64,000 nucleotides of DNA from Streptomyces sp. NBC_01551. GTDB lineage: Bacteria; Actinomycetota; Actinomycetes; Streptomycetales; Streptomycetaceae. The position numbers were made by a program, and so were the translations under genes. The stretch spans positions 5,359,501 to 5,423,500 of the forward strand of contig NZ_JAPEPX010000001.1 of assembly GCF_026339935.1 (NCBI RefSeq), in the 5' to 3' direction. Shown piece by piece: positions 29,423 to 37,759 of the stretch (positions are counted from its first letter, which is position 1; every line of letters starts with the position of its first letter). The notes beneath the pieces were generated by a model. The model was not told the origin of the DNA. It saw only the letters and a list, made by a program, of their open reading frames with translations, and did not search any database.

Positions 29423-30114
29423 CCGGCCCCGACGCGAACGCCACCGTCACCCTCTTGATCGCGGACGACGACGAGGTGACCCGCAGCGGCCTGCGCACCC
29501 TGCTCGCGGCGCAGCCGGGCATCGCGGTGGTCGGGGAGGCCGCCGACGGCGTCGAGGCGGTCGAACGGGCACGGCGCCTGCGGCCGGACGTCGTCCTGAT
29601 GGACGTACGGATGCCGCGCCTCAACGGGATCGACGCCACCCGGCAGTTGCTGGCCGAATCCCCCGCATCGGACGGGTCGGCCGAACCGCCGAAGGTCGTG
29701 GTGATCACCACCTTCGAGAACGACGGCTACGTCACCGCCGCCCTTGGCGCGGGCGCCAGCGGCTTCGTCCTCAAACGGCTCCCGGTCCGCCAGATCGCGG
29801 AAGCGGTACGCGTCGTCGCGGCGGGCGAGGCGATCCTCTTCCCGACCGCCCTGCGCCGGATGGTCGCCGCCCGCCCGCTGGACTCCGCCGAGGCGCTGCC
29901 GAGAGCGGCGCTGACGGGACGCGAGGAGGAGGTGCTGCGGCTGATGGCCACCGGCCTGTCCAACCCGGAGATCGCCCAGTCGCTCACGGTGACCCTGGAG
30001 ACGGTCAAGACGCACGTCGGGAACGTCCTGACCAAGCTCGGCGCACACAACCGCACCCACGCGGTCGTGATCGCCTACGAATCCGGACTGGTGGTCCCGG
30101 GCTTCACCGGCTGA
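29419..30114 (+). CDS. Response regulator, NarL/LuxR family
   Basis: A 231-residue regulator. The receiver domain has the acidic cluster IADDDE, the phosphorylation site VVLMDVRMPRLNG, the Thr switch and the Lys in FVLKRLP. The C-terminal LuxR helix-turn-helix is LTGREEEVLRLMATGLSNPEIAQSL, then TVKTHVGNVLTKLGAHNRTHAV. It is the partner of the overlapping kinase. The palindrome at 28148-28165 is a plausible target. The pair interrupts the cobalamin locus and need not be related to it. Confidence 0.93.
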   Translation: MTGPDANATVTLLIADDDEVTRSGLRTLLAAQPGIAVVGEAADGVEAVERARRLRPDVVLMDVRMPRLNGIDATRQLLAESPASDGSAEPPKVVVITTFENDGYVTAALGAGASGFVLKRLPVRQIAEAVRVVAAGEAILFPTALRRMVAARPLDSAEALPRAALTGREEEVLRLMATGLSNPEIAQSLTVTLETVKTHVGNVLTKLGAHNRTHAVVIAYESGLVVPGFTG

Positions 30115-30132
30115 CGCGGCCGCGGGCCTGGT

Positions 30133-30888
30133 TCAGGCGTCGCCGAGCCAGCTCACGACGGCCGGGACCGACGCGGTTTCCGGGACGCCCGCCGGGACCG
30201 GGGGACGGCGGACGAGGAGGACCGGGATCGCGGCCTCGCGGGCCGCGGTGAGCTTGGGGGACGTGGCCGAGCCACCGCTGTCCTTCGTCACAAGGACGTC
30301 GATGCGATGCCGCGACAGCAGCTCCCGTTCGTCATCGAGGGTGAACGGGCCCCGGGCGAGCAGGACTTCCAGGCGCGGCGGCATCGGCTCCGCCGGGGGA
30401 TCCACCGAACGGACGAGGAACCAGGTGTCGTCCAGACGGGCGAAGCTGTGCAGGCCCATGCGGCCCGTGGTCAGGAACGCCCGGGCGCCCAGGGACGGCA
30501 GCACGGCGGCCGCCTCGGCGAGGGAGTCCGCGAAGGTCCAGTCGTCGCCGGGGCCCGGGGTCCAGCCCGGACGGCGCAGCGCCAGCAGCTGGACCCCCGA
30601 AAGGGCCGCTGCCCGCGCGGCGTTGAAGCTCATGCGCTCCGCGAACGGATGGGTGGCGTCCACCAGGTGCGTGACCCCGTGGGCGGCCATCCAGTCGCAC
30701 AACCCCGCCGGCCCGCCGAAGCCGCCGATCCGGGTCTCGCCCGGCGGGAACACCGGCCGTGCGACCCGCCCCGCGAGCGAGGTGGTCACGCGGTACGGGG
30801 TGTGTTCCAGGGCCTCCGCGAGGCGCCGGGCCTCCGTCGTGCCGCCCAGGATCAGGACGTGAACGGGGACGCGCCGCTCAGCAGACAT
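30133..30888 (-). CDS. cobK: Cobalt-precorrin-6A / precorrin-6A reductase CobK
   Basis: A 251-residue NADPH-dependent reductase of normal length. The N-terminus VLILGGTTEARRLAEAL is the CobK/CbiJ nucleotide-binding motif, and the family blocks VTHLVDATHPFAERMSFNAARAA, LTTGRMGLHSFA and VLVTKDSGGSATSPKL are present. It reduces precorrin-6A to precorrin-6B. The start at 30888 (MSAERRVPVHVLILGG) overlaps the end of cobM by 11 bases. It is last in the MFS-cobL-cobM-cobK operon. Confidence 0.93.
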   Translation of the reverse strand: MSAERRVPVHVLILGGTTEARRLAEALEHTPYRVTTSLAGRVARPVFPPGETRIGGFGGPAGLCDWMAAHGVTHLVDATHPFAERMSFNAARAAALSGVQLLALRRPGWTPGPGDDWTFADSLAEAAAVLPSLGARAFLTTGRMGLHSFARLDDTWFLVRSVDPPAEPMPPRLEVLLARGPFTLDDERELLSRHRIDVLVTKDSGGSATSPKLTAAREAAIPVLLVRRPPVPAGVPETASVPAVVSWLGDA

Positions 30889-31627
30889 GCCGGTCGCGCT
30901 CGGGGGAGTACAGGTGGCTGTCCCGGAACTGCTCGGCGCCCAGCGTGCGGCCCACCACGATGACCGCGGTGCGGACCAGGCCCGCCTCCTTCACCTGCGC
31001 CGCGATGTCGGCCAGCGTGCCGCGCAGGATCAGCTCGTCGGGGCGGCTGGCCATCGCCACCACCGCGACCGGGCACTCGGCGCCGTAGTGCGGCAGCAGC
31101 TCGTCCACCACCCGGTCGACGTACCGCGTCGCCAGGTGCAGCACCAGCAGCGCGCCGCTGCGGCCCAGCGTGTCGAGGTCCTCGCCGGGCGGCATCGGCG
31201 TGGCCTGCTGGGCGATCCGGGTCAGGATCACCGTCTGGCCGACGGTGGGCACCGTCAGCTCCCGCTTCAGCGCGGCGGCCGCCGCCGCGAACGCCGGTAC
31301 GCCCGGGACCACCTCGTACGGGATCCCGGCCGCGTCCAGGCGCCGCATCTGCTCCGCGACGGCGCTGAAGATCGACGGGTCGCCGGAGTGCAGCCGCGCG
31401 ACGTCCTGGCCCGCCTCGTTGGCCCGTACGAACTCGGCGGTGATCTCGTCCAGGTTCAGCCCCGAGGTGTCCACCAGCCGGGCGTCCGCTGGGCACTCGG
31501 CCAGCAGTTCGCGCGGGACCAGGCTGCCCGCGTACAGGCACACGGGAGCGGCGGCCAGGGTCCGCGCACCGCGCACCGTGATCAGGTCGGCGGCGCCGGG
31601 GCCCGCTCCGATGAAGTACACGGTCAT
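30878..31627 (-). CDS. cobM: Precorrin-4 C11-methyltransferase CobM
   Basis: A 249-residue SAM-dependent methylase. Family motifs are MTVYFIGAGPGAADLITVRGARTL, LHSGDPSIFSAVAEQMRRLD, PGVPAFAAAAAALKRELTVP and QTVILTRIAQQATPMP. It methylates C11 of precorrin-4 to give precorrin-5. Its ATG at 31627 overlaps the cobL stop (ATGA), and its stop lies inside the start of cobK, so translation is coupled. The open frame continues far upstream inside cobL, but the conserved N-terminus fixes the start. Confidence 0.95.
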   Translation of the reverse strand: MTVYFIGAGPGAADLITVRGARTLAAAPVCLYAGSLVPRELLAECPADARLVDTSGLNLDEITAEFVRANEAGQDVARLHSGDPSIFSAVAEQMRRLDAAGIPYEVVPGVPAFAAAAAALKRELTVPTVGQTVILTRIAQQATPMPPGEDLDTLGRSGALLVLHLATRYVDRVVDELLPHYGAECPVAVVAMASRPDELILRGTLADIAAQVKEAGLVRTAVIVVGRTLGAEQFRDSHLYSPERDRHVC

Positions 31628-32877
31628 GTCTGAGTCATCCCTTTCGTTACCGACCACTGGGTCACCGGCATCGCCTGCCGCCAGCCCGTGAAACCGCCGA
31701 CCGGCACCGCGTGCGCCACAGCCAGCTTCACCAGCTCGCCGCCGTACCGCTTGTGGCGCTCGCTCAGCACCGCCTCCGACTCCAGCGTGACGGTGTTCAC
31801 CACCAGCCGGCCGCCGGGGCCCAGCGCCGCCCATGCCGCGTCCAGCAGCCCCGGAGCCGTCAGGCCGCCGCCGATGAACACCGCGTCGGGAGCCGGGAGT
31901 CCGGCGAGGGCCCCGGGCGCCGCGCCCGTCACCACGCGCAGCCCCGGCACGCCGAGCGTCGCCGCGTTGCGGGCGATCCGCGCCGCCCGCTCCGGGACGC
32001 GCTCCACGGTCACCGCCCGGCAGGAGGGGTGCGTGCGCATCCACTCGATGCCGATGGATCCGGAGCCGCCGCCGACGTCCCACAGCAGCTCGCCGGGGGC
32101 CGGGGCCAGCGCGCACAGGGTCGCGGCCCGCACGTGCCGCTTGGTCAGCTGGCCGTCGTGCTCGTACGCGGTGTCGGGCAGGCCGGGGGTCGCGCCGAGC
32201 CGCGGGGCGGCCGCGGCCGGGTCCCGGCGGCAGTCGACGGCCACCACGTTCAGCGGGTCGCCCGGCTCGTGGTCCCAGCCGTCGGCCCGGCCCTCGTACG
32301 CGTCCTCGCGCTCGGATCCGAGCTGCTCCAGCACCCGCATCCGGCTCGGACCGAAGCCCCGCTCCCGCAGCAGCGCCGCGATCTCGCCCGGCGACGCCGC
32401 CCCGGCGCTCAGCACCAGCACCCGCCGCCCCTCGTACAGCGCGGCCGCGAGCCGGGCCACCGGGCGGCCGACCACCGTGACCACCTCGGTGTCCTCCACC
32501 GGCCAGCCCAGCCGGGCGCAGGCGTACGAGACGGACGAGGGGTGCGGGTGGACCCGCAGGGCGGCCGCGCCCAGCTCCTCGCAGAGCGCCCGGCCGATCC
32601 CGTAGAACATGGGGTCCCCACTGGCCAGCACCGCGATCCGGCGGCCCGCGTGCTCGGCCGTCAGCTTCGGCACGGCCGGCCGCAGCGGACTCGGCCAGGC
32701 CACCCGTACGCCCGGGCAGGCGTCGGACGGCAGCAGGTCCAGCTGCCGGGGCCCGCCGATCAGCACCTCGGCGGAGGCCAGTGCGGCCCGCGCGCCGGCG
32801 GTGAGCCCGGCCCAGCCGTCGGCGCCGAGGCCGACGACGGCCACGGGCATGGGCGTGGAGGGTGCTGCGGAGCTCAC
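31624..32877 (-). CDS. cobL: Precorrin-6Y C5,15-methyltransferase (decarboxylating) CobL
   Basis: A 417-residue fusion of CbiE (residues 1 to about 210; VAVVGLGADGWAGLTAGARAAL, LASGDPMFYGIGRALCEELG) and CbiT (about 215-417; LLWDVGGGSGSIGIEWMR as SAM-binding motif I, then PAPDAVFIGGGLTAPGLLDAAW). It methylates C5 and C15 and removes the C12 acetate carboxyl, giving precorrin-8. Its start ATG 32877 overlaps the stop of the MFS gene (ATGA), and its stop overlaps cobM. Confidence 0.95.
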   Translation of the reverse strand: MSSAAPSTPMPVAVVGLGADGWAGLTAGARAALASAEVLIGGPRQLDLLPSDACPGVRVAWPSPLRPAVPKLTAEHAGRRIAVLASGDPMFYGIGRALCEELGAAALRVHPHPSSVSYACARLGWPVEDTEVVTVVGRPVARLAAALYEGRRVLVLSAGAASPGEIAALLRERGFGPSRMRVLEQLGSEREDAYEGRADGWDHEPGDPLNVVAVDCRRDPAAAAPRLGATPGLPDTAYEHDGQLTKRHVRAATLCALAPAPGELLWDVGGGSGSIGIEWMRTHPSCRAVTVERVPERAARIARNAATLGVPGLRVVTGAAPGALAGLPAPDAVFIGGGLTAPGLLDAAWAALGPGGRLVVNTVTLESEAVLSERHKRYGGELVKLAVAHAVPVGGFTGWRQAMPVTQWSVTKGMTQT

Positions 32878-34082
32878 TGCGCGGTACCTCGAACGGAAGA
32901 CGGAGAGGGGCGGACCCGCAGCCTACTGGTGCGCAGCCGCGGCTCCAGGACCAGGGTGACCACCACCGACGCCGCCGCCAGCACCGTCATCGCGACCGCG
33001 GCCGAGGTGTACTGGGCGAGCGCCCCGGCGGGCGCCGCGCACACGCCCTGCAGGGTCAGCATCCCCGCCGAGTGCAGCCCCAGCGCCTGCCCCTGGGTGC
33101 CCTCCGGGAGCAGCGCGACCAGCCGCTCCTGCATCAGCAGCCCCGCCGAGAAGCCGACGGAGGCCACCGCCACCGTGACGGCCGCCACCACCGGGCCGGG
33201 CTCCAGCGCGAACACCAGGTACGGCACGGCGAGCAGCAGCCGCAGCGGGGCCGCCAGCCGGTCCCGCAGCCGCGCGGGCAGGTACCGGCCGGCGACGGCG
33301 TCGCCGATGAGCATTCCACCGGCGGCGGCGGCGAAGAGCAGCCCTGCGTGGGCCGCGTCGTAGGGGACGAACAGCGACTCGCAGCCGACGATCAGCCCGT
33401 TCGGCACCCACAGGGCGAGGTAGAGGGCGCGCCGGGCCGGGTCGGAGAACAGGGTGACGTTGCCGCGCCAGGTCTCGGCCGGTGACGGCCGCCCGCCCGC
33501 GCGCGGCGCCCGCCGCCGCAGCCCGCACCGTACGGTGACCGCGGCGGCGAGCGACAGCCCGGCGGCCGTCAGCAGCGCCCCGTGCGGGGAGAGCGCGGCG
33601 ACGAGCAGCCCGCCGAGGGCGTACCCGGCGATCTGCGTCACCCCGGCGCAGACGGCGAGCAGCGAGCGGCCCAGCAGGTAGTCCCCGGGCGGCAGGATCT
33701 CGGTGAGCAGCCCGTACCGGACCCCGCCGGCGAGGGAGTCGGCGAGCCCCTGGCCGAGCAGGACGGCGAACACCGCCCACAGCGGCAGTCCCGGCAGGCA
33801 CAGCGCCAGGGTGCCGAGAGCGCCGACGGCCGAGAGCCCGCCGAGGGCGGCGCGCGGCGGCAGCCGGTCGGCGGCGGACAGCAGCAGCGTCGCGCCGAGC
33901 ATCTGGGCGAAGGACGGGCCGAACATGCTGAGGGCGGACAGCAGCGGGCTGCGGGTGCGGTCGTAGACGAGGACGGCGAGCGCGAGCCCGCTCACGGTGG
34001 AGGCGCCGACGCGCAGGGCGGCCGCGGCGAAGAAGGGGGTGAACTCGGGGACACGGGTGAGGGAGCGGTAGGTCCGGGGCAT
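32874..34082 (-). CDS. MFS transporter translationally coupled to cobL
   Basis: A 402-residue protein with about 12 hydrophobic helices (for example LPLWAVFAVLLGQGLADSLAGG and PVVAAVTVAVASVGFSAGLLMQ). It fits the major facilitator superfamily, in the small group of drug-efflux-like proteins of actinomycetes. It is first in the operon MFS-cobL-cobM-cobK and overlaps cobL by 4 bases. It is also divergent from an ArsR-like regulator with a near-perfect palindrome between. The substrate is unknown: coupling suggests a cobalamin-related molecule, while the divergent regulator suggests drug efflux. Confidence 0.88.
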   Translation of the reverse strand: MPRTYRSLTRVPEFTPFFAAAALRVGASTVSGLALAVLVYDRTRSPLLSALSMFGPSFAQMLGATLLLSAADRLPPRAALGGLSAVGALGTLALCLPGLPLWAVFAVLLGQGLADSLAGGVRYGLLTEILPPGDYLLGRSLLAVCAGVTQIAGYALGGLLVAALSPHGALLTAAGLSLAAAVTVRCGLRRRAPRAGGRPSPAETWRGNVTLFSDPARRALYLALWVPNGLIVGCESLFVPYDAAHAGLLFAAAAGGMLIGDAVAGRYLPARLRDRLAAPLRLLLAVPYLVFALEPGPVVAAVTVAVASVGFSAGLLMQERLVALLPEGTQGQALGLHSAGMLTLQGVCAAPAGALAQYTSAAVAMTVLAAASVVVTLVLEPRLRTSRLRVRPSPSSVRGTAQ

Positions 34083-34121
34083 GCCGGGAGTGTCCGGGGA
34101 CGGCCGCGCGGGCCCCTAATG

Positions 34122-34139
34122 TTTCGCCTGCACGCGAAA
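34122..34139. promoter_or_regulatory. 18-bp inverted repeat, candidate operator of the ArsR-like regulator
   Basis: TTTCGCCTGCACGCGAAA has perfect 6-base arms and is palindromic at all but one base-pair of its centre. It lies 26 bases upstream of the regulator start (34166) and 39 bases upstream of the divergent MFS start (34082), over the likely core promoters. The regulator probably represses both genes through this site; this is inference. Confidence 0.6.
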
Positions 34140-34165
34140 GAACGGCGCCGAGGGGGCAGCGGGAC

Positions 34166-35143
34166 ATGGGCTGGTGGCGGATCGACACCGACGCGCTCGC
34201 GGACAGCCGGTTCGTGGTGTCGGCGCTGGCCGAGACCACGGCCGCGATGATGGCCCTGCGCGGGCGGACCGCCGGGCACCCGGCCGACCGGGACTGGCTG
34301 GCGCGGCTGCTGCCGGGGTTCCAGGCGTACCTGGCGGCCGAACCGGTCGCCGCCGAGGTGCTGCGGGCGGCCCTCGGGAGGCAGTGGATCGCCGACTTCC
34401 TGACCCCGCCGCCCGACGGACGCCCCTTCGAGGAGGAGCTGGAGTCGATCCGCGCGACCCCGGACGCGGTGGTACGGACGAACCTGCGCGCGGCCTCGCG
34501 CCTGCCCGAGGCGATCGAGCGCGCCCGGGGCCTGGGCCCGCGCACCGCCGAGCTGCTGGAGTGGGTGTGGGCCGAGGCCGTACGCCCCGACTGGGAGCGC
34601 CGTCGCCGGGTCGCCGAGGCCGACATCCTGGTCCGCACCCGGCAGTTGAGCCTCGGCGGGTGGTCGGCGGCCTTGTCGGGGATGCGGCCCGGCATGGCCT
34701 GGCTCGGCGAGGGGCGGCTGCGGATCAACCTCCAGCAGCGCCCGCCGCGCGAGCTGTCGGGGGAGGCCGGGCTGGTCTTCGTACCCGTGACGCCCCGGCA
34801 CGGGTGGGTGTCCTGGCGGGGGGCCCACCGGCACGCCCTGGTGTACCCGTGCGAGGGGCAGCTCACCCAGTCGGGCGCGGCGGCCGCCCCGCAGGCGCTG
34901 GTCGCCCTGCTCGGGCCGGTCCGGGCGCGGGTGCTGGTGCTGCTGGAGAGCCCGAAGTCCACGACGCAGCTGGTGGCGCTGACCGGGCTGAGCCTGGGCG
35001 CGGTGGCGGGCCAGCTGAAGGTACTGCTGGCGGCCGGGCTGATCCTCCGCCGCCGCACGGGCCGCACGGTCCTCTACGGCCGCGTCGCGGCCGGCGACGT
35101 CCTGGTGTCGGCGGCCGGGGCCGGGTGGGCGCCCCGGGTGTGA
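34166..35143 (+). CDS. ArsR-like winged-helix regulator with DUF5937-type N-terminal domain
   Basis: A 325-residue protein. The first 230 residues form a helical domain typical of a Streptomyces regulator group (WWRIDTDALADSRFVVSALAETTAAMMALRG). The C-terminal 80 residues are an ArsR-type winged helix (LGPVRARVLVLLESPKSTTQLVALTGLSLGAVAGQLKVL, then an RRRTGRTVLYGRV wing). It is divergent from the MFS gene and probably senses a small molecule. It is followed 79 bases later by an FAD monooxygenase on the same strand, which could be co-transcribed. The ligand is unknown. Confidence 0.88.
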   Translation: MGWWRIDTDALADSRFVVSALAETTAAMMALRGRTAGHPADRDWLARLLPGFQAYLAAEPVAAEVLRAALGRQWIADFLTPPPDGRPFEEELESIRATPDAVVRTNLRAASRLPEAIERARGLGPRTAELLEWVWAEAVRPDWERRRRVAEADILVRTRQLSLGGWSAALSGMRPGMAWLGEGRLRINLQQRPPRELSGEAGLVFVPVTPRHGWVSWRGAHRHALVYPCEGQLTQSGAAAAPQALVALLGPVRARVLVLLESPKSTTQLVALTGLSLGAVAGQLKVLLAAGLILRRRTGRTVLYGRVAAGDVLVSAAGAGWAPRV

Positions 35144-35222
35144 GCCTTTCCGCCCCCGGGTGCCCCAAGGCGCCCCGGCCGGGGTGGGACCGGCCCCGCG
35201 GTCGCCCCCGAGACTCGGTGGC

Positions 35223-36680
35223 ATGGACAGCGATACGGACAACCACCCAGCAGGCTCACCCACAAGCCGACCCGAAGGACCCGGCAACGACGGCCCCGAC
35301 GACGACGGCCACGACGACCACGCCGTGGTGCTCGGCGCGGGCCTGGCCGGGCTGCTCGCGGCCCGGGTGCTCGCCGCGAAGTTCGCCCGTGTGACCCTCG
35401 TGGAACGCGACGAACTGCCCGAGGCCGGGCCCGCGTTCCGGCCCGGCGTCCCGCAGTCCCGGCACGTGCACGTCCTGTGGGCGCGCGGCCTGGAGCTGAT
35501 CGAGGGGATGCTGCCCGGGATCACCGGGAAGCTGTCGGCGGCCGGGGCCTCGGTGCTGGAATCGCCCCGGGACTTCCTCTGGCTGAGCCCGGCCGACTGG
35601 TTCCATCCGGTACCCGGCTCCGAAGTCCTCCTCGCCAGCCGGGAACTCCTCGAATGGACGGTGCGTCAGGAGGTGCTGCGGGACCCGCGCATCCGGGTGC
35701 GCGCGGGCTGCGCGGCCACCGGGCTCGTCGCCGGGGCCGACGGCCGTTCGGTGACCGGCGTGGCCCTGCGCGACGGCGAGCCGCTGGCCGCGGGCTTCGT
35801 GGTCGACGCCACCGGCCGCACCTCCAAGGCCGCCGCCTGGCTCACCGCGCTCGGCCACGAGGTTCCGCGGGCCTCCCGCTGCGATTCCCACCTCGGCTAC
35901 TCCAGCCGGTACTTCGAGCCCCCCGAGGACCCCGCGCGGCGCTGGCGCGGCCTGTACGTCCAGGGCCGCCCCGAGAGCCCGCGCGGCGGCGTCCTCGCCC
36001 CGCAGGACGGCAACCGCTGGCTGGTGACGCTGATCGGCTACGGCAGCGAGCACGCCCCGCCCCCCAAGGACGAGGAGTTCCTCGACTTCGCCCGTACCCT
36101 GCGCAGCCCCGTCCTCTACGACGCGATCCGCGACGCGAAACCCCTCTCCTCGGCGACCGGTTTCCGCGGCACGGCGAACGAGCGGCTCCACTACGAGCGG
36201 ATGGAGCGCTGGCCGACCGGATTCCTCGTCCTCGGCGACGCCTCCTGCCGCTTCAATCCCGTGTACGGGCACGGGATGACGGTGGCCGCGCTCGCGGCGG
36301 ACGCCCTCGCCTCCGAGATCCGCGCCCTGGCCCCGGGGGAGATCCCGGGCGCTGCCCGCCGGCTCCAGCGCAAGACGGCCGCCGCGGCGGAGGTGGCCTG
36401 GCAGATCGCCACCAGCGAGGACCTGCGCTACCCGCAGACCGAGGGCCCGCCCCCGGACCGGGCGACCCGGGTCCTGCAGAAGTACATGTCCCGGGTGATG
36501 GTCGGGGCCAACAGCGACCCGCTGATCTCCGCGCCGTTCTTCGGCGTCCTGTCCCTGTCCACCCCGCCGAACGCGCTGCTCAGCCCGGGCACGGTGGTGC
36601 GCGTGCTGTCCAAGTGGCGGCTGCCGACGGCTCCGGAGACCGCCGACTACCCCGCCCACCACGGACCGCCCCGGGAGTAG
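35223..36680 (+). CDS. FAD-dependent monooxygenase/oxidoreductase
   Basis: A 485-residue flavoprotein. The dinucleotide motif is VVLGAGLAGLLAARVLAAKFARVTLVERD (about residues 36-64). The second FAD motif is FLVLGDASCRFNPVYGHGMTVAALAADALA, typical of aromatic hydroxylases and squalene-epoxidase-like enzymes, where the GD contacts the ribityl chain. A hydrophilic, Asp-rich N-terminal tail of about 35 residues precedes the fold. The substrate cannot be predicted; the upstream ArsR-like regulator and MFS pump hint at detoxification. ATG 35223 was chosen; the upstream frame has no ribosome binding site. Confidence 0.87.
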   Translation: MDSDTDNHPAGSPTSRPEGPGNDGPDDDGHDDHAVVLGAGLAGLLAARVLAAKFARVTLVERDELPEAGPAFRPGVPQSRHVHVLWARGLELIEGMLPGITGKLSAAGASVLESPRDFLWLSPADWFHPVPGSEVLLASRELLEWTVRQEVLRDPRIRVRAGCAATGLVAGADGRSVTGVALRDGEPLAAGFVVDATGRTSKAAAWLTALGHEVPRASRCDSHLGYSSRYFEPPEDPARRWRGLYVQGRPESPRGGVLAPQDGNRWLVTLIGYGSEHAPPPKDEEFLDFARTLRSPVLYDAIRDAKPLSSATGFRGTANERLHYERMERWPTGFLVLGDASCRFNPVYGHGMTVAALAADALASEIRALAPGEIPGAARRLQRKTAAAAEVAWQIATSEDLRYPQTEGPPPDRATRVLQKYMSRVMVGANSDPLISAPFFGVLSLSTPPNALLSPGTVVRVLSKWRLPTAPETADYPAHHGPPRE

Positions 36681-36685
36681 CGGCC

Positions 36686-37618
36686 TCAGCCCCCGGTGGC
36701 GCGCTCGTACAGGGCGCGCACGCCGTCGCCGAAGTAGCTGCTGTACGAGACCAGCTCGTCCCCGCCCCCGTCCCGGCCGCCGACCACCCCGATCAGGGTG
36801 TGCGCGCCGGTCAGGACCGGGCCGCCGCTCGTGCCGTCGGGTACGTCCGCGCAGTCCAGCCGCAGCTGCGCGGGCCCGGCGGCCCGGGCGGTGTTGCGGC
36901 AGTCCAGCGGCTCCTCGGCGTCGTTCGGATACCCCACGACCCGCGCGGGCAGCGGGAGTTCGGGCCCGAAACCGATGGTCTGCGCCCCGGTGACGTCCTC
37001 CAGCCGCTGCCCGGGACGGCCCGGGCGGCGCAGCCGGAGGAAGGCGACGTCGTGGTCCGGGTCGAAGTCCTCGGCCCAGCGCGGGTCCACGTCGATCCGC
37101 TCCGGCACCCAGATGCCGTACGGGGCCTCGCCGTCGTGGTAGCCGGGAACGAAGGCGAGGTTGGTGCGGAAGCCGCCCTGGTACACGCAGTGGGCGGCGG
37201 TGGCGATCAGGTTCCCGCCGGGGGAGTGGACCACGCTCGCCGAGCAGTGGTGGTCGGAATCCCAGTCGCCGGGGGAGAACAGCGCCCCGATCGACGGCTC
37301 GGGCGCGGTGGGCCGGGCTTCGAGCGGCTCGGAGACCCGCCACGGCCCGGACTCCGCGTTTTCGGCCCCGGATTCCCCGCTCGGCGTGCCGACCGGCGGC
37401 GGGACCTCCCGTACCACCCCGTCCAGCAGGTCCGCCGCCGCGCCGTCGCCCAGCTCCGGGTCCTGTGCGTAGCTCCCCTGCCCGGGATCCCCGTCCGCGA
37501 GGTGTCCCGCGAACCCGCTCAGCTGCCACGCGCACCCGACGCTCCCGAGCAGCAGGGCGCAGCAGACGCCGACGAGCCCGAAGACCCGCGGGGCCCGCCG
37601 GTGGTCCTTGGTGAACAT
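36686..37618 (-). CDS. Secreted trypsin-like serine peptidase
   Basis: A 310-residue protein. The N-terminal hydrophobic segment LVGVCCALLLGSVGCAW is an export signal, possibly a lipobox with Cys. A low-complexity linker (about 40-100) follows, then a chymotrypsin-fold domain. The catalytic triad is visible: His in TAAHCV, Asp in DHDVAFL and Ser in DGTSGGPV, with a C-C pair around CRN...CAD. It is convergent with the FAD enzyme gene (5 bases between stops) and divergent from a secreted phospholipase C gene. Substrate unknown. Confidence 0.9.
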   Translation of the reverse strand: MFTKDHRRAPRVFGLVGVCCALLLGSVGCAWQLSGFAGHLADGDPGQGSYAQDPELGDGAAADLLDGVVREVPPPVGTPSGESGAENAESGPWRVSEPLEARPTAPEPSIGALFSPGDWDSDHHCSASVVHSPGGNLIATAAHCVYQGGFRTNLAFVPGYHDGEAPYGIWVPERIDVDPRWAEDFDPDHDVAFLRLRRPGRPGQRLEDVTGAQTIGFGPELPLPARVVGYPNDAEEPLDCRNTARAAGPAQLRLDCADVPDGTSGGPVLTGAHTLIGVVGGRDGGGDELVSYSSYFGDGVRALYERATGG

Positions 37619-37759
37619 GTGGAACTCCCCGACCGTGTGTGCGATGCGGACAAATGTGTCACAGGCCTCCGCGCGTCATCCGCAGTCCTCCCCACCGTCA
37701 CTCAACTTCCCTACTCTCCGGTGAACTTGAGGCACGGCGGAGCGACGGGAGTCGGAAAC

